Assembly: GCF_003945325.1 (NCBI RefSeq)
Contig: NZ_AP019307.1
Location: 62,001 to 126,000, forward strand
Direction of reading: 5' to 3'
DNA from: Nocardioides baekrokdamisoli
GTDB taxonomy: Bacteria > Actinomycetota > Actinomycetes > Propionibacteriales > Nocardioidaceae
DNA: 64,000 bases
Shown here: piece after piece, positions 1 through 8,230 of the stretch
Numbering within the stretch: the stretch's first letter is position 1
Layout: each line of letters opens with the position of its first letter
The notes under the pieces: generated by a model
The model's database searches: none
What the model saw: only the letters and a program-made list of their open reading frames with translations
What the model was told of the DNA's origin: nothing
Translations under genes and position numbers: made by a program

Positions 1-3000
1 TCTGAGTAACGCTGGTCGGCAGTTCCCAGCCCTGGTTGGTGGTGGGGTTCACCCCGTTGTCGGGCGACCCTTGGTCGTAGGTGGTGTGGGTGTGCGGCCG
101 GGCGGACACAGTGGTGCCGTTGGCCAACGCGACGGGTCGGCTGGGCAGCCACACGTCCGTGATCACGGATCCGGAAGGCGTCGACGCGGGCCCGTTCGTC
201 GCGGTGTTGTACTGCGTGATGGTCCCGACGGTGTTGGGGTCGGCCCCGTAGGTAAGGACCTGGTCAATATCCGTCGGCGAGATGGTCTTGATGACCTGCT
301 GGGTGGACGCGTCGTAGTCGATGGCGCTCCGCTGCCAGTCCCCTGCGCCGTAGGTGGCGGCGTTGACGGTGAACCCCTTGTCGTCGGTGGCTTGGATCTG
401 GGCATAGACCCAATTCGAGGATCCAATCTGCGAAGGGTCGATGCTGCTGACAGGGTGGTTCTGACCGAACACCGCGTACGCATGCGTCGGGGCGGCCGCC
501 TGGTCCCACTTCCCAACCGTGCCGGCCGACAGGTCAGGTAGACCGCTGCCGGAGGTCGGGACGTTGTAGACCACCGACGTCAGGGTCGCGGTCCCGCCAC
601 CAGCAGAAGCCGGGTTGGGGCGGGTGAGGTTCGCGAACTTAGTCGGCGACCCGGCGTAGTTGATGGTGTACGGTGCCTGGCCCGGCGGGGTCAGCATGGT
701 TAGACGGTTGCCGGAGTCGTAGCCGTAGGAGGTCGACAGGTTCGTGCGAGGGTCGGTTTCGGTCACCAGACGCCCAGTGTTGTCGTACTTGTAGGCGGCC
801 ACCGGGATCGAGTCCATGCCGGCGCCACCAGACTTGGTCGGGTTGTAGATCCGTAGATTGATCGAGGACACCTGCCCGGCGAAGTCACCAGAAGCGGTTG
901 ACGTTGCGGTGGTTGTGGTCGCGTAGTTGATGTCCAACGCGCGGCACCCGGGTGCGAGGGTGCCGGTTGCGGGGCAGTTGCTTGCGGTCATGCCGGTCGG
1001 GATCGGCGCCAGGATCCGGGTCACTCGGCCCGAACCGTCGAGGGTGTAGGTGGTGGTTCCGCTTCCGGGCTGCGCCACCGATACCGGTGCGAACACACCC
1101 GCAACACCGGTTCCGGGGGCCGTCGTGGCGTGGAAAGTGGTTGCCGTGCCATCTGCCTCGGTCACAGCAACGACGGTGGAGGAGCCAGTTCCGGATACGG
1201 TCGCCGAGACGCCCGCAGCGATCGTGTCGGGATCCACTGCGGTCCACGATCCAGTGGTCAGATTGCCACCGGTGCGGCGAACAGGTCCGCCGGCTGGTGC
1301 GAACACCATCGGAGTGCCCTGCGCGTCAACCAAAGCCAGCGTTCCGTCGGTCTGGGTGTTGTCGACCAGCTGGTCACCAGCCAGGCCACTGCCCGCGGTC
1401 CCATCCAACGACGCGGTCCACCCAGGTCCGAAGACCGATTCGGCAGGGTCAACCGGACCGGCGAACGTCGAGTGGGTGCGAGACAGCGACAAAGTGCCGT
1501 TGTATCCGGGGACTGTGACGTCGGTGGCAGTCGTGGTGAACTCGCCGGTCCACAATGCCACCTCACCGGGGCCCGCGTGGGTGGTCGGGAAGCCGTTCCC
1601 GAATGCGTGCGGCAGCCGAATGGTTCGCACCTGCTGGTTGGTCCAAGTGCAGTAACTGGTTCCGGGATAGGTAACACACACCTGAAGTTCCAGCGTCGTC
1701 GGCACGCGTGGGTCGAGGTTGATGCCGGCGGCGGCGTCGCGGGTCGCGGTGGTGGTGTCCCAGGTTCCAGAGATAGAAACGCCACCGGTGCCCGGGTTGT
1801 TGGCAACCGTCAGAGATGTTGCGTCGTTCCACCCGGTGTTGGCATCGCCGCCGTTCGGCAGACGCCAACGCAGTTCAGCCGTGGCCTGGCCACCTGAGGG
1901 TGGGGCAGGGGCGCTGGCCTGAATCGCGACGGTGCTGGTGGTTTGGGTAACCGCGGAAGCTGACGGGCTGTTCATGGCAACGGTGCCATACCCGAACCCG
2001 TACGACGGAGACTGCGAGGATTTCACGCCCGACGGCGACTGCGCCTGCGCGAGGACCGAATGCGCACCAGCTGTGTTGGGAACGCTGATCGTTGCCTTCG
2101 CAACATTCGGGTCAGAAGACGGGCTGATCGTGGCCGTCTGCTGGCTGCCACCGTCAACCGTGTAGAGAACTGCATTCGGCGCCGATGTCCCCGACCCGGC
2201 GGCAGAGATCGTGCACGAGACCGCTGACCCCGGAGCCGTGGTGGCCCAGGTGCCGTTGGCGTATCCGGGGCAGCTGATCACTGGCACGGCTGGCTGGGTT
2301 GCTGCGACCTTGAAGGTGTAGGTACCCGTCCACGGTCCCCATTGCATCGAGTCCGATGCCTTGGACCGCACGTAGTAGGTGCCGTCCGGCAGTGCAGGCG
2401 AGGGCTGGCAGGAGGCCGAGGCTGCCGAGGCAACAAATCCGCTCTGGCACTCCGCGACCAAAGACCCGGAGTTGAACGCGGTGGAGTTGTGGACCTGGAT
2501 GTCGACCTGGACGCTGTTGCTGTCGGGGTCGGTTGCCGAGGCCGCTAGTGCGGGCGTCGAGGTTGCGGTATACACGTCACCGTTGGGGTAGGACACCGAC
2601 GGTGAGGCCAACGAGGCGACCGACGGGCCGTTGGGGTATCGGTCGTACTGCACGTTCAGGACGGGGTCGTTCGTCGTCTCCATCGAGTCGAACTGCTTGA
2701 CGTACGTTGCGTCGGTCTCGTTGGCTGCACGGAGCCCGATCGTGTTGATGGACTGGGAGTCGTTCAACATGTTCTGAACCAGTGTTGTCGTGTCAATTGC
2801 CACCCAGTCGGCAGGACATGAGCCACTGGCCCCAAGGGTCTGAGTTGACGAAGCCTGCATCGATCCCCAGTAGTTCTGGTTGCCCCAACCCCACGAAGGA
2901 CCTGCAGTGCCGGTCATGTAGTACGCGTCCCATTCACGGGCCGAGCACGTCCCCGAAAGGGAATTGCGGAGCTTCAGGTTCGCTCCGATGACGTACTTGC

Positions 3001-4060
3001 CCTTCAACGAGGACAGGTCGAAGTTGATGAAGGAGCGTGTGTTGGCATTGGCCGAGGCGGAACCGACCTTCAGTACGGTCGAGGAGGCGAAGTTCGTCGT
3101 GAATCCCTGCTGGATGTAGGTGTCCCACACCGGGTTCAGCGACGACATCAGATACGTGGGGTCGACCGTCACCGGGAACACCGTCGACGGGTCGTTCAAC
3201 CACGAGGCGTCTGGCGTAATCACCAGCGTCGCCTGCCCGGGGTTTTTCACGACCACCTGCAGCGATACCTTGCTGTAGGAGGCTGGCGACTCCTGCGGCG
3301 TGCCGACGCGCGAATCCCATGCGAGCGCCGCAGGGATCCGCGACCGGACTACACCCTTGTTGTCCACGAACGACACCGACCCGTCGGACTCTTGCCGAAC
3401 ATCGAGGCCCTTAGTCTTCAGTGGCAGCGACCACGACAAACCGCTGGTGCTGACAGCCGAGCGATAGTTGATCACGAACGACTGCTCGAAGCCCGATCGA
3501 AGCGCCTGGATCTTCATGTCCACACCCGGAGCGATACCCGCGTATGTTGCCGTCGCGTCGCTCAGCGTCGGCTTCGGGAGCTTGCCGGGCATTCCGAGGG
3601 AGACCGTGCGGCCGCCGGGGTCTCCGAGCGAAATCGCGCCGCCAGCGCCGGCCCCCGGCAGCTTGAGCCCGTTCTGGGTAGTTGTAGGAGCAGCGCCACC
3701 GTCAGGCGTCGTGCCCAACGTCAGGTCGACATTTACCCAGTGCCCGTGAGAATCCCGGAAGCGCTGCTGCCGCGAGTGGATTTCGGTCTTCCAGGATCCG
3801 TCGGGCTGGGCCCACGTTTGCGACGTTTCAGTGCGCTGCGATAGATCCTCAACCGGGACCCCCTCAGACCGAGCCGACAGCATGGCTGAACGGCCATCGG
3901 GGCGTTCTGTCACCAGGGGCGCTGCAACCTTCGTCGCTGCGGAGGCGACCGCCGCAGGCATGACACCAAGCCCTGTCGACACTACGGCGACCGACACTGC
4001 GATCACACATGCACGCTGGAACGACCCAGAAGAGCGAACCACAACAACCCCCACAGTCAC
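1..4060 (-). CDS. Large secreted RHS/YD-repeat protein, N-terminal part (cut by window edge)
   Basis: The minus strand is open from about 4060 to the left edge, giving at least 1350 residues; the C-terminus lies outside the window. The start is uncertain: GTG codons at 4060, 4054 and 4042 precede a hydrophobic signal segment (FQRACVIAVSVAVVSTGLGV) and an Ala-rich cleavage region. Next come a segment typical of the extracellular region before RHS repeats (phrases such as SFVINYRSA and VFPVTVDPTY), a DNRLRE-like module with NTRSFINFDLSSL, and Ser/Thr-rich Ig-like spacers. The last part contains YD-type elements such as YGYDSGNRLTMLTPPG and YKYDNTGRLVTETDPRT. RHS/YD proteins of actinobacteria are exported shells that often carry a variable C-terminal toxin; whether this one does cannot be seen here. 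Family call is firm, function is inferred. Confidence 0.85.
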   Translation of the reverse strand, partial: MTVGVVVVRSSGSFQRACVIAVSVAVVSTGLGVMPAAVASAATKVAAPLVTERPDGRSAMLSARSEGVPVEDLSQRTETSQTWAQPDGSWKTEIHSRQQRFRDSHGHWVNVDLTLGTTPDGGAAPTTTQNGLKLPGAGAGGAISLGDPGGRTVSLGMPGKLPKPTLSDATATYAGIAPGVDMKIQALRSGFEQSFVINYRSAVSTSGLSWSLPLKTKGLDVRQESDGSVSFVDNKGVVRSRIPAALAWDSRVGTPQESPASYSKVSLQVVVKNPGQATLVITPDASWLNDPSTVFPVTVDPTYLMSSLNPVWDTYIQQGFTTNFASSTVLKVGSASANANTRSFINFDLSSLKGKYVIGANLKLRNSLSGTCSAREWDAYYMTGTAGPSWGWGNQNYWGSMQASSTQTLGASGSCPADWVAIDTTTLVQNMLNDSQSINTIGLRAANETDATYVKQFDSMETTNDPVLNVQYDRYPNGPSVASLASPSVSYPNGDVYTATSTPALAASATDPDSNSVQVDIQVHNSTAFNSGSLVAECQSGFVASAASASCQPSPALPDGTYYVRSKASDSMQWGPWTGTYTFKVAATQPAVPVISCPGYANGTWATTAPGSAVSCTISAAGSGTSAPNAVLYTVDGGSQQTATISPSSDPNVAKATISVPNTAGAHSVLAQAQSPSGVKSSQSPSYGFGYGTVAMNSPSASAVTQTTSTVAIQASAPAPPSGGQATAELRWRLPNGGDANTGWNDATSLTVANNPGTGGVSISGTWDTTTATRDAAAGINLDPRVPTTLELQVCVTYPGTSYCTWTNQQVRTIRLPHAFGNGFPTTHAGPGEVALWTGEFTTTATDVTVPGYNGTLSLSRTHSTFAGPVDPAESVFGPGWTASLDGTAGSGLAGDQLVDNTQTDGTLALVDAQGTPMVFAPAGGPVRRTGGNLTTGSWTAVDPDTIAAGVSATVSGTGSSTVVAVTEADGTATTFHATTAPGTGVAGVFAPVSVAQPGSGTTTYTLDGSGRVTRILAPIPTGMTASNCPATGTLAPGCRALDINYATTTTATSTASGDFAGQVSSINLRIYNPTKSGGAGMDSIPVAAYKYDNTGRLVTETDPRTNLSTSYGYDSGNRLTMLTPPGQAPYTINYAGSPTKFANLTRPNPASAGGGTATLTSVVYNVPTSGSGLPDLSAGTVGKWDQAAAPTHAYAVFGQNHPVSSIDPSQIGSSNWVYAQIQATDDKGFTVNAATYGAGDWQRSAIDYDASTQQVIKTISPTDIDQVLTYGADPNTVGTITQYNTATNGPASTPSGSVITDVWLPSRPVALANGTTVSARPHTHTTYDQGSPDNGVNPTTNQGWELPTSVTQ

Positions 4061-4411
4061 GGAGCCGACACGGCATCCGAACGGAATCACACAACTTCGG
4101 TGACGGACCTGCGGTCGGTCACTCAAACCCACGTTCTCGCCCGCGATGTCAATGTCGCCACAGGGTCAAAGATGGGTGCGCGATGCAACAGCAGGCGGCT
4201 GTCCACTCACGCAGACGCATTGCTATCGGAAGTACAGGCCACCGAGATACCCCACCGCGCCCCCTTGACCCATTGTTGATCCGAATGGCTCACCCGGCCT
4301 GCACCCAGAGCGGACCGCACGGCAAAGAAGGCCGGAAGTCCCCATCGGAACGGCCTCCACCCGACCTCGATGAAGTGCCGCGCAGGCCATCGCAACCGGC
4401 TACCGAAGAGC
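4061..4411. other. Intergenic, no gene recognised
   Basis: This stretch upstream of the RHS gene has several overlapping short open frames but none with family-like sequence or a convincing ribosome site. It probably holds the RHS promoter and decayed insertion-sequence DNA, since the recognisable transposase remnant begins directly to its right. Confidence 0.4.
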
Positions 4412-4684
4412 TCGTTCCGACGATTCGGCCTGCAACTGTGAGGCGACGGTTCATTGGGCAGTGTCGGGGACGGCTCGGACAGCGCGATGCTGGAATCGTT
4501 CTGGTCCTCGATGCAGATCGAGCTCGTGAACCGCAAGAAGTGGAAGACCCGGATTGAGCTATCGAACGCGATGTTTGAGTAATTCGAGATCTTTTACAAC
4601 CGCCAACGGCGGCATTCCGTGCTCGGCTATCGCACCCCAGTTGAGTACGAAGTACCCTCCGAGAACAACCCCATTCGAGCCTGA
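4412..4684 (+). pseudogene. IS3-family transposase (OrfB) C-terminal remnant
   Basis: In one frame this region reads as the end of an IS3-type DDE integrase: SVGDGSDSAMLESFWSSM, then IELVNRKKWKTRIEL, then after a stop FYNRQRRHSVLGYRTPVEYE. These match the usual SVGDxxDNAxxES, ELxxRxxW and FYNxxRRHSxLGYxTPxEYE blocks that end IS3 OrfB proteins. A TGA at 4439 and a TAA at 4580 interrupt the frame, and the N-terminal two thirds and OrfA are absent. It is therefore a dead fragment left by an old insertion next to the RHS gene and the thyX cassette. Family assignment is confident; no terminal inverted repeats were found. Confidence 0.8.
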
Positions 4685-5136
4685 CACTCACCACCGAAAG
4701 TGGAAACCAAGGCGGGGGTCACGTCACGCTGTCACCTGATCGTGCAGCAGTCCCGAACGGTGGTGACGTGGGGCCCGTCTAGCCCACATGCGGATCCTGC
4801 TCCATCGTTCAGAACCCAAAGACGCGTATGCGACGTACCTTCGCCCCGTGACTTCGAAGGCGGCTGCACGTACTCCTCGCCCCGGGTCTATGTGGCTATA
4901 TGCGCGCTTGCCACATGCTTCTGTTGCGACGGTCGGCGACTTGCAGCTGGCTGATGACGGTCGATGCGCACGCGCTCGGCCTCTCGGCGAAGGCGACTCT
5001 GTAATCGTTTCGTCCGCGCGAGCGTTGCCGTGTGCTGCGCCGATCGATCGCGATGTCTGCGTGATCGAGCTAGCTCGCTCGAAGCGACACGTAGAGGCGC
5101 ACGACGAGGGAGAGCTGTTCCCCCTAGTGTTAACGC
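4685..5136. other. Intergenic before thyX cassette
   Basis: No family-like reading frame is visible. Short overlapping frames on both strands have no ribosome sites. The stretch presumably carries the promoter of the five-gene cassette beginning at 5137. Confidence 0.4.
5125..5130 (+). promoter_or_regulatory. Possible -10 element for leaderless thyX transcript
   Basis: TAGTGT fits the actinobacterial TANNNT -10 pattern and ends 6 bases before the GTG start at 5137. No Shine-Dalgarno-like purine run lies in front of that start, so a leaderless mRNA beginning at the GTG would explain both observations. No clear -35 box was found, so this is tentative. Confidence 0.3.
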
Positions 5137-5919
5137 GTGCGCGAAGTCGAACCTGCCGTGTTCCTGATCTCCAGACCTTCAATCGATCTGGCGGAGATGG
5201 CGAGGTACTTGGAGACCGTCGGCGGTAGCAGCTGGATGGATCGCATTGACTCTGAGGGTGGTCCTGCGGGGGAGACCTTGGCCGAATTCATGGGCCGCCT
5301 CTGCTACCGGTCATGGGCTCCAGGTCTCAACGCGAACGTCACTTCTGTCAGGTCGAACAGCACGGAGTATCTAGAAAACATTCTGCGAAGTGCCCACGGC
5401 AGCGTTCTTGAGCACATGAATTACTCATTCGTTTTCCAGAACGTGAGCCGCGTATTCACCCACGAGCTAGTCAGGCATCGTGCCGGCACGGCGATCAGCC
5501 AGGAGTCGCTCCGGTACGTGCGGTTGACTGACCTGCGATTTTCGCATCCGGACTTCGTTCTGCAGGACTCGGAATTGTTGGCAGCGGCCGATGAGCTTCT
5601 CGCCTCGATGGAGCGGTTTCAGGCGTTGGCTGCGCAAGCGACGAGCCTCGATGATGGCGATTTTGGTACAAAGAAGATCGTGACGTCGGGAGCGCGGCGT
5701 TACGCCCCGGAAGGAGTGGCAACGACGATCGGATGGTCTGCGAACGTTCGGGCGCTGAGGCACATCGTCGCGCTTCGAACGGACCCCTCAGCTGAACAAG
5801 AGATTCGCGTCGTGTTCGCAATGGTCGGCGAGTTGATGAGGCGCGAGCTGCCAGCGCTATTCGCCGACTTTGAAGTGGCCGACAACGGGGCCTGGATCCC
5901 CGCATACCCCAAGGTCTAG
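5137..5919 (+). CDS. thyX: FAD-dependent thymidylate synthase (ThyX)
   Basis: The 260-residue product has the ThyX signature: RHRAGTAISQESLRY (residues 113-127), matching the RHR-x7/8-S dUMP/FAD site, plus GSVLEH near residue 90 and a C-terminal RALRHIVALR segment. ThyX methylates dUMP to dTMP using methylene-tetrahydrofolate, NADPH and FAD as a homotetramer in the cytoplasm. All visible catalytic residues are kept, so the enzyme should be active. The context is unusual: a chromosomal thyX is often near dapA/dapB or thyA/folA, but here it opens a tight cassette, 3 bases before a DNA methyltransferase gene and followed by conflict-system-like genes. It may thus be an accessory copy feeding or altering the thymidine nucleotide pool. 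The GTG start has no obvious ribosome site. Confidence 0.93.
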   Translation: MREVEPAVFLISRPSIDLAEMARYLETVGGSSWMDRIDSEGGPAGETLAEFMGRLCYRSWAPGLNANVTSVRSNSTEYLENILRSAHGSVLEHMNYSFVFQNVSRVFTHELVRHRAGTAISQESLRYVRLTDLRFSHPDFVLQDSELLAAADELLASMERFQALAAQATSLDDGDFGTKKIVTSGARRYAPEGVATTIGWSANVRALRHIVALRTDPSAEQEIRVVFAMVGELMRRELPALFADFEVADNGAWIPAYPKV

Positions 5920-5922
5920 CCG

Positions 5923-7278
5923 GTGTTAACTATTGCGGGCCCTGCTTCGCCGGGGATCGACGCCGGCCCGGTTCGGCCGATGCATGGCTTTGTGGATGGC
6001 GGGTCGCCGTTCGGGGCATCGCGGATCCGTGACCGTTCCTCTGGCGGACACGGTGAGCCGGAATGGGTGAGCTTCCGCGAGCTCGTAGGGTCACTGCCGG
6101 CTGAGGAGCTCACTCACGCGATCCATCCATACCCGGCCAGGCTCCTCCGACAGATTCCACGGTATCTCCTGGCTGACGATTCGATCATGGATGGCGTCGA
6201 GGCGGTCATTGACCCGTTCTGCGGTTCAGGCACTGTCCTTCTTGAGGCGCGTAGGGCCTCGGTTTCCTCGATTGGGATCGACCAGAACCCAGTCGCGGCA
6301 CTCGTGTCGCGGGTGAAGACCCAAGACCTAAATCGAGCTTTGGCCGCCCGCGCCGCCGTGGACGTAGTCAGGTCGGCAAAGCAATCTCGTCAGATTTGGG
6401 AACCTCCGAAGTTCGCAACTCGCTGGTTCGATCCCGCGGCGCTCTCGGTTCTTGGCCGCTTGGTGATATCCATCGGCCGAAGTGGCACCACTGGCGCGGA
6501 ACGCGACTATCTGGACTTGTGTCTAGCCCTACTCGCTCGCCAGATAGCAGCGACAGACAAACATATCCCCGTGCCCGTATCGCCCAAGGAGCGGGCTCCG
6601 GCCGTGATGACGCGCGACGTATGGGCCGCGTTTGAGCGGATTTCGGCGACCCTCGCCGGGCGCCTCGAAGCGCTCGACGGCTTGCCGGATCGTGAACCGG
6701 TGGTCGTTGAGGGTGATGTTCGGTCGGCTGAGGTGTGGTCTTCGATCCCGCAGCGAGATGAATTGATTCTGACGAGCCCACCGTATGGGGCTGCCCAGAA
6801 ATACGTACGGAGCACTAGCCTGGAACTCGCGTGGCTCGGCAAGATTACGAACGCCGGTACTGCAGGACTTGAGCGGGGGAGCATCGGCCGGGAGCACCTT
6901 TCGCGGTCAACCCAGGCTGCGACCCTCGAACGGCTCGGACGGCTGAGCGTCATTCAGGATGAGATCGATCGGCTCCGCGACATCAACGTTCGTCGGGCCG
7001 CGATCTACGCCGCGTACTTCGACGACATGGCACTTGTTCTTAACAATGCCCACGACCGTCAGTCGGTCCGCCGACTCGTACTCATCTCGGGGCCCAATCA
7101 TGTGTGCGGGTCCGAGCTCGACACCCCGAAGCTTCTGGCGGACCTCGCGGAGAGCAGCGGCTTCAAACCCACGCACGTCTACCGTGATCGCATTCGTGGA
7201 AGGTCGCTCCTGACGACTAGGCGGGGCCTGGCCCCGGCTGCTCGCTACGAGCAAGTCGAAGTATTTGAGCGAGGCTAG
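5923..7278 (+). CDS. DNA amino-methyltransferase (N4-cytosine or N6-adenine type)
   Basis: The 451-residue product carries the AdoMet-binding motif I DPFCGSGTVLLEA (residues 97-109) preceded by an HPYPARLL segment, and the catalytic motif IV TSPPYG near residue 285. TSPPY is typical of enzymes methylating exocyclic amino groups of DNA (often N4-cytosine). Motif I before IV with a long insert between them suggests the insert holds target recognition. No restriction endonuclease gene is adjacent, so it is either an orphan methylase or the modification arm of the surrounding system. The GTG start at 5923 lies 3 bases after the thyX stop; the first about 45 residues are low-complexity and a later start (ATG at 5980) is possible. 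Downstream spacing to the next gene is 8 bases, so it is part of one transcript. Confidence 0.85.
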   Translation: MLTIAGPASPGIDAGPVRPMHGFVDGGSPFGASRIRDRSSGGHGEPEWVSFRELVGSLPAEELTHAIHPYPARLLRQIPRYLLADDSIMDGVEAVIDPFCGSGTVLLEARRASVSSIGIDQNPVAALVSRVKTQDLNRALAARAAVDVVRSAKQSRQIWEPPKFATRWFDPAALSVLGRLVISIGRSGTTGAERDYLDLCLALLARQIAATDKHIPVPVSPKERAPAVMTRDVWAAFERISATLAGRLEALDGLPDREPVVVEGDVRSAEVWSSIPQRDELILTSPPYGAAQKYVRSTSLELAWLGKITNAGTAGLERGSIGREHLSRSTQAATLERLGRLSVIQDEIDRLRDINVRRAAIYAAYFDDMALVLNNAHDRQSVRRLVLISGPNHVCGSELDTPKLLADLAESSGFKPTHVYRDRIRGRSLLTTRRGLAPAARYEQVEVFERG

Positions 7279-7286
7279 GGGCGAGC

Positions 7287-8228
7287 ATGAGCAAGATCTA
7301 TGACGACGCTTGCGAACGGATCCGCACACTCTCAGCGCATGTCTGGGAGAACCGTGTGAGGAAGCCCGACATCGACAGGTGGCTAGACAACTTCAACGGT
7401 GGGAGTCAGATCTCCGAGGAGGAGCACGACCACGCTATACACCTTCTATCGCATTTCAACCATTTTGGTTTGCAGGAGATTAGGGTGCTACTTGTCGCGC
7501 TATATCGAGATCTGTTCCGGTATCCGATCGTTGAAGAGATACGAACTAGCAATGGTGGCACTGTTGAATCGAGTCTCATTGAACCTGCATTCGCGGCTCA
7601 GCTGCGCGCAACGCGGTTCATAGGCATGGGCAACCCGTCTGAGAGCGGCTCTCATCTCCTCTACTACTTCCGGCAGGTAAACAAGCTTGAGAAGTCACAA
7701 TTCTGCCACCACCGAGAGCTGTTTGAAGGAGCGCCCGGGCCAACCGCGACACTGGCGTCCGGAGTCCGGCGCATCGTGTTCATTGACGACGTACTCGGCT
7801 CGGGGGAGCAAGCTAGCATCTACGGAAGAAAGATGCTCCCCGAGTTGAAGAGGGCTGCTGCCAACTCCGGCGTCGACCTCGAATTGATCTATTGCGTATT
7901 GTTCGCCAAGCCCGATGGTCTCCGTGTAGCGAATGGCACCCTTTTCGACCATGTCCGTGCCGTCCATATCGTCGACGATTCTGAGCTGGCATTCACTCCG
8001 GAGTCGCGTGTCTACGCAGCGTGCGTGCCGGGTCTTTCCAGAGAAAGCGGCGAACGGATGGCGCGCTGGTACGGTAACTCACTCTTTTCGCCGGGTCCTG
8101 TCGGATACGGCGACGGGCAGATGTTGCTCGGCCTCCACCACAACGTTCCCGACAACACCCTACCAATCATTTGGAGTAACACGGACGGGTGGTTCCCAAT
8201 CTTCGAGCGCTATGCTAAGGAACTTTAG
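7287..8228 (+). CDS. Phosphoribosyltransferase-like protein of conflict-system type
   Basis: The 313-residue product has one recognisable motif, RRIVFIDDVLGSGEQA (residues 161-176): a hydrophobic strand, two acidic residues, then a Gly-Ser-Gly loop, as in the PRPP-binding loop of type I phosphoribosyltransferases. A flanking helical N-terminus and a C-terminal extension (SNTDGWFPIFERY) are not those of any housekeeping PRTase such as Upp, Apt or PyrE. It resembles the PRTase-CE group that surveys of bacterial conflict systems found beside ORC/CDC6-type ATPases, and exactly such an ATPase follows 2 bases later. The biochemical substrate is unknown; ribosylation or de-ribosylation of a nucleotide or base is a reasonable guess. 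The start ATG has AGGGGCGAGC in front. Base composition is visibly less GC-rich than in the right half of the window. Confidence 0.7.
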   Translation: MSKIYDDACERIRTLSAHVWENRVRKPDIDRWLDNFNGGSQISEEEHDHAIHLLSHFNHFGLQEIRVLLVALYRDLFRYPIVEEIRTSNGGTVESSLIEPAFAAQLRATRFIGMGNPSESGSHLLYYFRQVNKLEKSQFCHHRELFEGAPGPTATLASGVRRIVFIDDVLGSGEQASIYGRKMLPELKRAAANSGVDLELIYCVLFAKPDGLRVANGTLFDHVRAVHIVDDSELAFTPESRVYAACVPGLSRESGERMARWYGNSLFSPGPVGYGDGQMLLGLHHNVPDNTLPIIWSNTDGWFPIFERYAKEL

Positions 8229-8230
8229 GA

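Noticed and set aside
71..541. Plus-strand frame at the left edge
   Set aside because: Antisense to the RHS gene; Arg/Gly-rich shadow.
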